NCBI RefSeq assembly: GCF_024580735.1
Contig: NZ_JANIJX010000011.1
Location: forward strand, 1-64,000
Direction of reading: 5' to 3'
Length of the DNA stretch: 64,000 nt
Origin: Brevibacterium moorei
GTDB taxonomy: Bacteria > Actinomycetota > Actinomycetes > Actinomycetales > Brevibacteriaceae
Position 1 is the stretch's first letter; every line of letters starts with the position of its first letter. The notes beneath the pieces are model-generated. The model was not told the DNA's origin and searched no databases. It saw nothing but the letters and a program-made list of their open reading frames with translations. Made by a program: the position numbers and the translations under genes. Below are positions 8,138 to 16,181 of this stretch, piece after piece.

Positions 8138-9253
8138 ATGGGGTCGGATATGCAAGCGGAGGGACGCGCTGTGCCCGCAGACCCGTCGGCGGCTCCGCCG
8201 GCTGCCACCGGGTTCACCGGCTCCGACCCGGCTCGGACCTCGGTCCTGCAGGGCGATCTGCTGCACTTTCCCGCGCGCGGCCGCGCGCACGCCAAGGCCA
8301 TTCTGTTCGGCGAACACGCCGTGAACTACGGGGCGCCGGCCATCGCCATCCCCGTGCGCGCCCTGGCGGCCACCGCCAGCATCACCTCGCGCGAGCCCGG
8401 GGCCGGCCTGGCCCTGGAATGCGAGCTCTACACCGGCGAGGCCAAGGACGCCCCCGAGCGTCTGGCCCCGGTGCTCACCGCCCTGCGGATCGCGGGCAAG
8501 CGCCTGGCACCGAACACCGCTTCCCGCCACGTGTCGGTGCTGGATGCGGATATGACTCTACGGATCGACTCCTCAGTGCCCTATGAGCGCGGATTGGGGT
8601 CCTCGGCGGCGGTGGGGGCCGCGATCGTGCGCGCCTTCATGGACTTGACGGAGACCTCCGAGGACTCCCTGGACCGGCCCGAGTTCCTCGAGATCATCCG
8701 CCAGGCCGAATGCGTGGCGCACGGCTCGTCCTCGGGCCTGGACCCCAACACCGTGGTGTCCGAGGGTCCCATCAGCTTCCAGAACCGCGTCGCCTCGCCA
8801 CTGCGGGTGGGCAGGCCGCTGACCTTCGTGCTGGCCGACTCCGGCGTGCCCGGCTCCACCTCCACCGCGGTCGCCCAGGTACGCGCCCGCCACGATGCCG
8901 ACCCGTCGTTCTTCGACAAGACTCTGGGTGCACTGACCGAACACGCGTACGCCGCAGCTGGGGACCTGGGCCAGGGCAATGACGTCCGCCTGGGTACCCG
9001 GATGACCCGGGTGCACTCCCTGTTGGCGGGTCTGGGTATCAGCACCCCGGGCCTTGACACCCTGGTCGGCTGCGCGCAGGACGCCGGTGCGCTGGGCGCC
9101 AAGCTGACCGGCGGGGGCCGCGGCGGCTGCATTGTCGCGTTGGCAGCCGGGGACACGGATGCCGCGCAGGACGATTCCGCCCGCACGATCGAAACCGCAT
9201 TGCTGCGCGCCGGCGCCGCACGAACCTGGAAGACGACGGTGAACGCGATATGA
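8138..9253 (+). CDS. mvk: Mevalonate kinase
   Basis: 371 aa, a GHMP kinase phosphorylating mevalonate to mevalonate 5-phosphate, the first of three ATP steps to isopentenyl diphosphate. Motif 1 is KAILFGEHAVNYGAPAIAIP, motif 2 the phosphate loop PYERGLGSSAAVGAAI, and motif 3 KLTGGGRGGCIVAL near the C-terminus. The Glu of GEHAV and the Asp in LDPNTVVS-like sequence fit mevalonate kinases. ATG 8138 is chosen because GGAAGGAAAGG lies just upstream; a TTG at 8120 is less likely. The first 45 residues are a non-conserved leader. It overlaps mvaD by 4 bp (ATGA), so the operon is translationally coupled. Confidence 0.92.
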   Translation: MGSDMQAEGRAVPADPSAAPPAATGFTGSDPARTSVLQGDLLHFPARGRAHAKAILFGEHAVNYGAPAIAIPVRALAATASITSREPGAGLALECELYTGEAKDAPERLAPVLTALRIAGKRLAPNTASRHVSVLDADMTLRIDSSVPYERGLGSSAAVGAAIVRAFMDLTETSEDSLDRPEFLEIIRQAECVAHGSSSGLDPNTVVSEGPISFQNRVASPLRVGRPLTFVLADSGVPGSTSTAVAQVRARHDADPSFFDKTLGALTEHAYAAAGDLGQGNDVRLGTRMTRVHSLLAGLGISTPGLDTLVGCAQDAGALGAKLTGGGRGGCIVALAAGDTDAAQDDSARTIETALLRAGAARTWKTTVNAI

Positions 9254-10527
9254 CGAGCACGACGACTGCGGCCGGGCACGCGGTACCGGGAGACTCCGCG
9301 GCGGAAAAGGCTGCGCCGGGAGATGTCGCGCCGGAAAAGGCTGCGCCGGGAGACGCGACGCCGGGCCACGCGATCGCACGGGCGCATCCGAACATCGCAC
9401 TCATCAAGTACTGGGGTAAGCGCGACGAGGCCTGGATGCTGCCGGTGGCCGGCTCAATGTCGCTGACTCTGGACGGTTTCGCCACCACGACCGAGGTGAC
9501 GCTCGCCGACGCTGTGCCCACAGCCGCTGTGCCCGACGGCACCTCCTCCTCGCCCGCCGACACCTTCGAACTGGGCGGGGCGCCCGCCGACGCCAAGGCG
9601 ACCGCTCGCGTCACCGCGTTCCTCGACGTGGTGCGCGCCCTGGCCGCCGAGGCCGGACTGCCCACCGCCGGCCGCGCCGCCCGGGTGCGCAGCCACAATG
9701 AGGCTCCCACCGGTGCCGGACTCGCGTCCTCGGCCGCCGGATTCGCAGCGCTGGCCACCGCCGCCTCGGCCGCCTATGGCCTCGAGCTGGACTCCGCGGC
9801 ACTGTCCCGCCTGGCCCGCCGCGGCTCCGGCTCGGCGAGCCGCTCGATCATCCCTGGCACCGCGATCTGGCACGCGGGCGAGGGCATGGGTCGGGCCGCC
9901 GACGCAGGCTGTTTCGCCGAGGCCCTGGCTGCTCCGGACATGCGCCTGGTCATCGTCACCGTCGATGGGCGCACCAAGGCCGTGTCCAGCCGCACTGCGA
10001 TGCGCGCGACCGCTGCGACCAGCCCGTTCTACCCCGCCTGGATCACCTCGACCGAACAGAGCCTGCAGGATATGCAGGCCGCCTGCGCCGCCGGAGACTT
10101 CGAACGCATCGGAGCGCTCACAGAGACCCACGCGATGCGTATGCACGCGCTCATCCAGTCCTGCGAACCGCCGATCCGCTACCTGCAGCCGGCGTCCATC
10201 GCGCTGTTCGACGAGTGCGCTCGCCTGCGCGCGGCCGGGCTGCAGGCCTGGGGCACCGCGGACGCGGGCCCGAACGTCGCGATCCTGACCACCCCGGAGG
10301 ATGCCGCTGCCGTGGCCGAGGCCGCGACCGCCGTGATCGGCGACGCCGGGGCAGTGCGCGTGGTGGGCCCCGGCCCCGGCGCAGCGCTGGTCGACGCCAC
10401 GACGCTGGAGGAGGCGCTGGCCGCCGTGGGGACAGCCGGCGCGGGGAGCGCCGGAGCGGCCGCCTCGGACGCGGGGACAAGCGCGCAAACGACGATTGCG
10501 CAAGCGACTGCGGAGGGAACGAAATGA
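9250..10527 (+). CDS. mvaD: Diphosphomevalonate decarboxylase
   Basis: 425 aa; converts mevalonate 5-diphosphate to isopentenyl diphosphate with ATP and loss of CO2. Diagnostic motifs are HPNIALIKYWGKRDEAW, NEAPTGAGLASSAAGFAALA and RRGSGSASRS. The N-terminus carries an extra roughly 40-residue Ala/Pro/Gly leader made of a 10-residue repeat (AAPGD..PEK), and the C-terminus a further Ala/Gly tail; typical enzymes are about 330 aa. The start ATG overlaps the mvk stop, and its stop overlaps the next gene (ATGA). Gene order mvk-mvaD-pmk is the usual bacterial one. Confidence 0.93.
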   Translation: MTSTTTAAGHAVPGDSAAEKAAPGDVAPEKAAPGDATPGHAIARAHPNIALIKYWGKRDEAWMLPVAGSMSLTLDGFATTTEVTLADAVPTAAVPDGTSSSPADTFELGGAPADAKATARVTAFLDVVRALAAEAGLPTAGRAARVRSHNEAPTGAGLASSAAGFAALATAASAAYGLELDSAALSRLARRGSGSASRSIIPGTAIWHAGEGMGRAADAGCFAEALAAPDMRLVIVTVDGRTKAVSSRTAMRATAATSPFYPAWITSTEQSLQDMQAACAAGDFERIGALTETHAMRMHALIQSCEPPIRYLQPASIALFDECARLRAAGLQAWGTADAGPNVAILTTPEDAAAVAEAATAVIGDAGAVRVVGPGPGAALVDATTLEEALAAVGTAGAGSAGAAASDAGTSAQTTIAQATAEGTK

Positions 10528-11639
10528 GCTCGGCCGTGATCGAGACCCGCGCGCCGGGCAAACTGTACATCGCAGGCGAATACGCCGTGGTGGAACCGGG
10601 CCACACCGCTCTGCTGGTGGCCGTCAACCGCTACCTGACCGTGCGCCTGACCCCTGGCACGGCCGATCAGGGCCGCGTCATCTCCAGCGAGTACGGCCGC
10701 GCGCCGCTGGTGTGGGAGCGCGACCCCAACGGCGACGGGATCATCCTCGAACACAATCCCTATGACTATGTGGTCGCGGCGATCAACCTGATGGAGCGGC
10801 TGCGCGCGGAGCTGAACCTCGAGCCGCGCTACTTCGACATCGCGATCGAAAGCGAGTTGGACGACAAGTCCGGGCGGAAGTTCGGCCTGGGGTCCTCGGC
10901 CGCCGTAGCCGTTGCGGTGATCGCCGCGATCGAGGAGTTCTACGAAATGGGTCTGTCCCGCGTGGAGCGCTTCAAACTGGCGATGCTCACCACGATCCAG
11001 GTGGCTCCGGCGGCCAGCGGCGGGGACGTCGCGACCAGCACCTTCGGCGGCTGGATCGCCTACACCTCGCCCGACCGCGAGGCTCTGCGCCTGCGGGCGG
11101 CCGTGTCCACCGTGCGCGAGGCCCTGACGGCTTCGGAATGGGACCTGTGCAAGGTGCGCCGCCTGCCGCATCCGCCCGGCCTGCGCCTGCTGGTGGGGTG
11201 GACCGGATCCCCGGCCTCGACCGAGCGCCTGGTCACGCGGGTGAAGAAGGCCGAGCCCGAATTCGCCGCGAGCTATGCGACCTTCCTCGACGAGACCCGC
11301 GCCTGCGTCGCGGACCTGATCGCCGCCTGGGAGGCCGGGGATACCGCCGGCACCGCCGAGGTCCTGGCCGGCATCCGCCGCGCCCGCCTGCTGCTGCAGG
11401 GCCTGGGCAAGGCGGCCGGTTCGAGCATCGAGACAGCCGAACTCGAGGCCCTGTGCGAGACCGCGGAACGTCATGGCGGGGCGGCCAAGCCGTCCGGCGC
11501 CGGCGGCGGGGACTGCGGCATCGTGCTGTTGGGCGATGACGCGGACACCGCGGAGATCTTCAAGGAGTGGGAACTGGGCGGGATCCGCAGGCTCTCGGTC
11601 TCGGCCGTCGCCCCGGAGGGTTCGCCCGAGGGGTTGTGA
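10524..11639 (+). CDS. mvaK2: Phosphomevalonate kinase
   Basis: 371 aa GHMP kinase; phosphorylates mevalonate 5-phosphate to the diphosphate. Motifs: TRAPGKLYIAGEYAVVEPGH at the N-terminus (residues 6-25 region), KFGLGSSAAVAVAVIAA (phosphate loop), and KPSGAGGGDCGIVLL (motif 3). GGAGGGAACGAA precedes the ATG. The usual downstream genes of actinobacterial mevalonate operons (fni/idi2, HMG-CoA reductase, HMG-CoA synthase) do not follow here, so the upper half of the pathway must lie elsewhere in the genome. Confidence 0.92.
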   Translation: MSSAVIETRAPGKLYIAGEYAVVEPGHTALLVAVNRYLTVRLTPGTADQGRVISSEYGRAPLVWERDPNGDGIILEHNPYDYVVAAINLMERLRAELNLEPRYFDIAIESELDDKSGRKFGLGSSAAVAVAVIAAIEEFYEMGLSRVERFKLAMLTTIQVAPAASGGDVATSTFGGWIAYTSPDREALRLRAAVSTVREALTASEWDLCKVRRLPHPPGLRLLVGWTGSPASTERLVTRVKKAEPEFAASYATFLDETRACVADLIAAWEAGDTAGTAEVLAGIRRARLLLQGLGKAAGSSIETAELEALCETAERHGGAAKPSGAGGGDCGIVLLGDDADTAEIFKEWELGGIRRLSVSAVAPEGSPEGL

Positions 11640-11684
11640 GGCGTGGCGGTGAAGCGTTGGTTCACAGCGGTCGGAAGTCCTGTT

Positions 11685-11867
11685 TCATCGCCGGTCGCCC
11701 GCCCGTCTGTGCTGCACTGCGAGGACGATGATTCCGGTCAGAGCGACCGCCGGGAAGACGACGACCAGCAGTATCACCCGCGGACCGAAGCCGGGTCCGG
11801 ACGTGCCCGCCAGCACGCTGCAGGCGAAACCGATGCCCAGGGCGAATGCGAGGATGATATCCCGCAT
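11685..11867 (-). CDS. Small two-helix membrane protein
   Basis: 60 aa: two hydrophobic segments (about residues 2-22 and 29-51), a Gly/Pro turn (GTSGPGFGP) between them and a basic tail (QHRRAGDRR). A clear ribosome site, GGGAGG, lies about 5 bases before ATG 11867, which supports a real gene despite its size. It converges on the phosphomevalonate kinase gene. No family recognised; it could be a small stress or subunit protein. Confidence 0.6.
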   Translation of the reverse strand: MRDIILAFALGIGFACSVLAGTSGPGFGPRVILLVVVFPAVALTGIIVLAVQHRRAGDRR

Positions 11868-12081
11868 GGTGTCCTCCCAACATGTCCTTTACGGCAGGAT
11901 TCCTTGTATCCTACAGCGAGGCCCCACCCGCGAACAGGGGCCGTTTCCTGAGACCCAGGACACGCGGAGTACCCGCTGCAGGCCCCGGTTACCGGGTCCG
12001 TTACCGAAATATCCCCATGTGGACGTTCGGCGCATTTCCGGGCCCCGGGTGCCACCATGGCAGGGAACATCGAACCGGTCG

Positions 12082-12120
12082 GTGGGCCGTTCGGGGCACC
12101 TACGCCCCGGCGGGGCCCAC
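12082..12120 (+). other. Nested stem-loop in the 5' leader of the acyl-CoA synthetase gene
   Basis: GTGGGCC (12082-12088) pairs with GGCCCAC (12114-12120), and GGGGC (12093-12097) with GCCCC (12104-12108), ending 23 bp before the ATG. The stretch 11868-12143 has no gene. The stem could be an attenuator or could affect ribosome loading; I do not recognise a known riboswitch. Confidence 0.4.
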
Positions 12121-12143
12121 CGACAGTATGCGAGAAGGTCCCC

Positions 12144-13682
12144 ATGGCGATTGCGCCCGATTATGTCGATTCCCTCCTGGCCCAGTACGCGGGCCCCGAC
12201 GCCAATGCCGCGTACCTCATGTGCGACCGGCACGATCCGGCCACCGTCGCCTTCACCCTGGTCGACGACGATCTGTCCAGCCGCGAGATGACCTTCGGCG
12301 AACTCCACGACCGCTCGGCCCGGCTGGCCACCACCCTGCACGAGCGCGGGATCGGGGTCGGTGACCGGGTGGGCGTGCTGCTGACCAAGCGCGCGGAACT
12401 GCCCGTGACCCTGCTGGCCCTGGCCCGGGTCGGCGCGGTCTACATCCCCCTGTTCACCGCCTTCGCCCACGGTGCGGTCGAGATGCGGATGCAGGCCGCC
12501 GGCGCCAAGCTCGTCGTCACCGAACCCGGCCAGGTGGAGAAGCTCGCCGGTCTGCCGGACATCCAGAAACTCGTGGCCGGCCCGGATTTCGCAGCCGCGG
12601 AGGCCGCGGAACCGCTGGAGACCTCGGCGTCGCTGGGGCCCGATGCCCCGTTCCTGCAGCTCTACACCTCCGGCACGACCGGCAGCCCGAAGGGCGTGCC
12701 GGTGCCGATCCGCGCGATGGCCGCCTTCCACGCCTATCACGAGGTCAGCCTGGACCAGCGGGCCGACGACGTGTTCTGGAACAACGCCGATCCCGGCTGG
12801 GCCTACGGCCTGTACTACGGGATCGTCGGCCCACTGATCCGCGGGCTGAAGAACATCCTGCACCATATGCACTTCACCCCCGAATCGACCTTCGCGGTGA
12901 TGGAGAAGTTCCAGGTGACGAACTTCGCCTCGGCGCCCACGGTGTACCGAGCGCTGTCGAAGTCGGGCCTGCCGACCACCGCCCGGCTGCGGGTCGCGTC
13001 CTCGGCCGGTGAGCCGCTGACGGCCGATGTGACCGAATGGTCGCAGCGCGTCCTCGGGTCCGAGGTGCGCGATCACTACGGCCAGACCGAGACCGGCATG
13101 CTCATCTGCACGCACTGGAACCCGGTCGCCGAAACCCAGGTCAAGCCGATGTCCATGGGCACGCCGCTGCCCGGTATCGAGGGCACGATCCGCGACGGGG
13201 TCATCTCATTCGCCGCCGACAGCCCCATGCTGTGGTTCATGGGTTACGCCGACGACCCGGCCAAGACCGCCACGCGCTACACCGCGGACGGCCAGTGGTA
13301 CTTGACCGGCGACCTGGGCCGGACGGACGAGGACGGCTACTTCTACTACATCAGCCGCAATGACGACATCATCCTGATGGCCGGCTACCGGATCGGGCCC
13401 TTCGACGTCGAAAGCGTCATCATCAACCATCCCGCGGTGGCCGATGTGGCGGTGGTTGGCCGTCCCGACCCCTCGGGCGTGCGCGGCGAACTGGCCGAGG
13501 CCTTCGTCGTCTTGGCCCCGGGGGTCGCCGGCTCGGACGCCCTGGCCACCGAGCTCAAGCTGCTGGTCAAGGAGAACTACTCGGCCCACGCCTATCCGCG
13601 CTGCGTGCACTTCGTCGACCAGCTGCCCAAGACCGAATCGGGCAAGGTCCAGCGCGGCGTCCTGCGCAAACTGGAGCTCTAA
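12144..13682 (+). CDS. AMP-forming acyl-CoA synthetase
   Basis: 512 aa ANL-superfamily enzyme: activates a carboxylate with ATP to an acyl-adenylate and transfers it to CoA. Motifs in order: the phosphate loop LYTSGTTGSPKGVP, the aromatic/acid motif HYGQTETG, the hinge DDIILMAGYRIGPFDVES, and the catalytic lysine in PKTESGKVQRGVLRKL. The NNADPGWAYGLYYG stretch resembles acetyl/medium-chain acyl-CoA synthetases. The substrate cannot be fixed; acetate, propionate or a medium-chain acid are candidates. Start ATG 12144 follows GAGAAGG. A GTGGCTCCAC repeat palindrome lies 37 bp past the stop. Confidence 0.88.
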   Translation: MAIAPDYVDSLLAQYAGPDANAAYLMCDRHDPATVAFTLVDDDLSSREMTFGELHDRSARLATTLHERGIGVGDRVGVLLTKRAELPVTLLALARVGAVYIPLFTAFAHGAVEMRMQAAGAKLVVTEPGQVEKLAGLPDIQKLVAGPDFAAAEAAEPLETSASLGPDAPFLQLYTSGTTGSPKGVPVPIRAMAAFHAYHEVSLDQRADDVFWNNADPGWAYGLYYGIVGPLIRGLKNILHHMHFTPESTFAVMEKFQVTNFASAPTVYRALSKSGLPTTARLRVASSAGEPLTADVTEWSQRVLGSEVRDHYGQTETGMLICTHWNPVAETQVKPMSMGTPLPGIEGTIRDGVISFAADSPMLWFMGYADDPAKTATRYTADGQWYLTGDLGRTDEDGYFYYISRNDDIILMAGYRIGPFDVESVIINHPAVADVAVVGRPDPSGVRGELAEAFVVLAPGVAGSDALATELKLLVKENYSAHAYPRCVHFVDQLPKTESGKVQRGVLRKLEL

Positions 13683-13718
13683 CCCGTCATCCCTCCAGGG
13701 TGCGCGCGCTTTGCCGGA

Positions 13719-13790
13719 GTGGCTCCACAAATGCATCAGTGGCTCGAAAAGTCGTGAGTTTTCGAGCCACACGTGCATTTGTGGAGCCAC
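13719..13790. repeat. Two-tier palindrome, GTGGCTCCACAAATG family, copy 1
   Basis: Outer arms: a 17-bp perfect match between 13719-13735 and 13774-13790 (GTGGCTCCACAAATGCA and its complement). Inner arms: 12 bp perfect, GTGGCTCGAAAA (13739-13750) with TTTTCGAGCCAC (13759-13770). It lies between the convergent acyl-CoA synthetase and LysR genes. A second copy at 16096-16167 is nearly identical across the whole 75-bp unit, including the preceding GCCGGA. Bidirectional terminator role inferred. Confidence 0.85.
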
Positions 13791-13797
13791 CGCGGGT

Positions 13798-14784
13798 TCA
13801 GGCCTCCAGGGTGCGCGAGGCGGGGGAGCGGGTCAGGGCCTCGGCCGCCTGTTGGAAGGCCTGGCGCACCGCCAACAGTGCCGGATGGGACTGCCGGCCT
13901 GCGCGCACCTCGGTGAACAGGGTGCGCGCAGGATGTCCCGGCAGGTCCAGGGGCACCACCCCGGCCAGGTGCACATCGCCCAGCAATGCCGGGACGAAGG
14001 CGACCGCGTGGCCGCGGCGCACCAACTGCAGGTGCAGCAGCGGATCCGGGGTTTCGAACAGCACCCGGGGATGGAACCCTGCGGTGCGGCACTGCGTTGC
14101 CGCCCACTCGTAGATCCGCGTGCCCGGCGGCTCGAAGGCCCAGGCCGCCTGCGCCAGATCCGCCAGGGTCCGCGGCGCATCCGGGACGGCATCCTCTCCG
14201 TCGCCGAGGTCCTGGCCGGCTTCGTCCGCGGGCGCGGGCCCCGGGATGCCGCGGGCCGGCACGACCAAACGCAGTGGGTCGGTGTAGAAGTCCTCGCGGT
14301 GCACGCCCGGCTGCGCGGGTACCGGCAGGCCGGGGTACTCCTCGCCCAGGACCAGGTCGAAGTCGTGGGCCAAGAGCCCGGCGTGCCCGGCCTCGACCTC
14401 CTGGTGGATCAGCTGGACGTCGAGCTCCGGTGCGGACCTGGCCAGCTTCGACAGGGCCAGCGGGGCGATCTCCAGGAGCACGGTGTGGAAGGACGCTACG
14501 CGGATCTTGCCGCGTGGGCGGTCCTGCGCTGCGGCGAGTTCGGACTCGGCCAGGGCCAAACGGTCGAACACGGCCTGGGTGTGCTCCACCAACTGCTGGG
14601 CCGCCGGCGTCAGCTGCACTCGGCGGCCGACATGTTCCAGCAGCGGCACCCCGGCCTCGCGCTGCAGGGCGGAGAGCTGTTGGGACACCGCGGACGGCGT
14701 GAAGTGCAGGGACTGGGCGGTCTTGGCCAAGGTGCCCTGCCGGGCCAGTTCGTGGAGCACCCGCAGGTGTTTGAGGTTGAGCAC
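13798..14784 (-). CDS. LysR-family transcriptional regulator
   Basis: 328 aa. N-terminal winged helix-turn-helix: LNLKHLRVLHELARQGTLAK, with TPSAVSQQLSALQREAG as the recognition helix; then an effector-binding domain of the periplasmic-binding-protein fold (about 95-310). The GTG at 14784 is preferred because AGGAGG stands 4 bases upstream; an ATG at 14802 lacks a site. It is divergent from the EamA transporter, the common LysR arrangement, so it likely activates that gene in response to an amino acid or related solute. Confidence 0.88.
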   Translation of the reverse strand: MLNLKHLRVLHELARQGTLAKTAQSLHFTPSAVSQQLSALQREAGVPLLEHVGRRVQLTPAAQQLVEHTQAVFDRLALAESELAAAQDRPRGKIRVASFHTVLLEIAPLALSKLARSAPELDVQLIHQEVEAGHAGLLAHDFDLVLGEEYPGLPVPAQPGVHREDFYTDPLRLVVPARGIPGPAPADEAGQDLGDGEDAVPDAPRTLADLAQAAWAFEPPGTRIYEWAATQCRTAGFHPRVLFETPDPLLHLQLVRRGHAVAFVPALLGDVHLAGVVPLDLPGHPARTLFTEVRAGRQSHPALLAVRQAFQQAAEALTRSPASRTLEA

Positions 14785-14827
14785 GGGGCCTCCTGGAAAC
14801 ATTAGTGAAGATCACCTATTCGCATCA

Positions 14828-14854
14828 TAAACGTTAACTAGATTTATCCGTTTA
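14828..14854. promoter_or_regulatory. Candidate operator in the LysR/EamA divergent region
   Basis: The inverted repeat TAAACG (14828-14833) / CGTTTA (14849-14854), separated by 15 bp, lies in an AT-rich stretch between the two divergent genes. LysR proteins often bind such interrupted dyads. No experimental link; assignment by position and symmetry. Confidence 0.45.
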
Positions 14855-14873
14855 CGAGCGCGAATATTGATTC

Positions 14874-15902
14874 GTGACCACCTCCTCTTTTGAAGTCCCC
14901 GGGCCCTCTACGGCCTCTTTGCCCATCGTTCCCGCCGGCGCCGGAAACACTGGAATCGTCGGTGCCAGTGGTGTCTCTGGTGCGTCCGGTACTGCGCTGG
15001 GCACCGCTCCGGGCCCCGGCGCGCTCGGCCCCCGCCACCGCCCCGTACAGGGTGCGCTGTTCGTCCTTGGGTCGTGTCTGTCCCTGCAGTTCGGCGCGGC
15101 CTTCGCCGTGCAACTGTTCCCGGTGCTGGGCAGCTGGGGGACCACAGGGCTGCGGCTGGGCCTGGCCGGGCTGATCCTGTTGCTGGTCTTCCGGCCCAAG
15201 TTCTGGCGATTCACCGGGCAACAGTGGCGTGCGGTCGTCCTCTACGGCCTGGTGCTGGCGGGGATGAATGGCTTCTTCTACGCGGCCCTGGCCCGTTTGG
15301 ACCTGGGTGTGGCCGTGGCGATCGAATTCCTGGGTCCCCTGGTCCTGGCGGCCTGCCTGTCCCGCAGGGCCGCCGACTTCGCCTGGACCGGCCTGGCCCT
15401 GGCGGGTATCGCCTTGTTCTTCGTGCGCGACCTGCTGGCCGTCTCCGGGGTGCACGCGGGCGCAGGCAAGGCGCTGGACCCGATCGGCGTCGTCTTGGTG
15501 CTGGTGGCCGGCGGCTTCTGGGCGATGTACGTGCTGGTGGGGGAGAAGACATCCCGCGTGGTGCCCGGCAAGGCGGGTCTGGCGGTGGGCGTGAGCATCG
15601 GCGGGGCGCTCAGCCTGCCGTTCGTGCCCGCCACCGTGCCCCATCTGAGCGCCGATCCGAAATTGCTGCTCATGGCCCTGGCCGTGGCGGTGATGAGTTC
15701 GGTGCTGCCCTATTCGCTCGAGTTCTCCGCCATGCGCAGGCTGCCCAAGGCCGCGTTCGGGGTGCTGCTGAGCGTGGAACCCGCGATCGCGGCCCTGGCC
15801 GGTTGGTTGTTGCTGGGCCAGAGCATCGGCGTACTGGGTCTGGCCGCGATCGCCCTGGTGGTGGGCGCCAGCGTAGGTTCGACGGCGACCGCGCGCCGAT
15901 GA
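14874..15902 (+). CDS. EamA/RhtA-type transporter
   Basis: 342 aa, ten hydrophobic segments in two EamA (DMT-superfamily) halves after a non-conserved, Gly/Ala-rich roughly 60-residue N-terminus. The stretches FAVQLFPVLGSWGTTGLRLG and the second-half LLSVEPAIAALAGWLLLGQ match the RhtA threonine/homoserine exporter branch. It is predicted to export amino acids or similar metabolites. The start is a GTG at 14874 without a strong ribosome site; an internal start nearer the first helix is possible because the first 55 residues look unconserved. Confidence 0.8.
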   Translation: MTTSSFEVPGPSTASLPIVPAGAGNTGIVGASGVSGASGTALGTAPGPGALGPRHRPVQGALFVLGSCLSLQFGAAFAVQLFPVLGSWGTTGLRLGLAGLILLLVFRPKFWRFTGQQWRAVVLYGLVLAGMNGFFYAALARLDLGVAVAIEFLGPLVLAACLSRRAADFAWTGLALAGIALFFVRDLLAVSGVHAGAGKALDPIGVVLVLVAGGFWAMYVLVGEKTSRVVPGKAGLAVGVSIGGALSLPFVPATVPHLSADPKLLLMALAVAVMSSVLPYSLEFSAMRRLPKAAFGVLLSVEPAIAALAGWLLLGQSIGVLGLAAIALVVGASVGSTATARR

Positions 15903-15959
15903 GTCGCTGATGCACTGAGCTATCCGGGCGGACCGGCCGGGTCGTCCTCGACTTCTCGA

Positions 15960-16027
15960 CATCGCATGCGCAAACCTGCAACACATACGCGTATGTCCGT
16001 ATGTGTTGCAGGTTTGCGCATGCGATG
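15960..16027. repeat. Perfect 30-bp-arm palindrome
   Basis: Positions 15960-15989 are exactly complementary to 15998-16027, with an 8-nt loop. The stem includes CAAACCTGCAACACATACG. It lies 58 bp past the EamA stop, in the same convergent interval as the second GTGGCTCCAC-family palindrome. I saw no second copy in the window. Likely a transcription terminator. Confidence 0.85.
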
Positions 16028-16095
16028 CGGTCAGGAACGGAGGAATGGCCCTACCGGAGACCGCCGGTCGCCTTGGGTGCCTGCGCCATGCCGGA

Positions 16096-16167
16096 GTGGC
16101 TCCACAAATGTATCTGTGGCTCGAAAAATCGTGAGTTTTCAAGCCACGCGTGCATTTTTGGAGCCAC
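16096..16167. repeat. Two-tier palindrome, GTGGCTCCACAAATG family, copy 2
   Basis: Same architecture and nearly the same sequence as 13719-13790: outer arms starting GTGGCTCCACAAATG, inner GTGGCTCGAAAA / TTTTCAAGCCAC. A few arm differences make this copy less perfectly paired, suggesting decay. It lies 14 bp from the stop of the leftward alcohol dehydrogenase gene, between convergent genes. Confidence 0.85.
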
Positions 16168-16181
16168 CGTCCGTGACCGTC

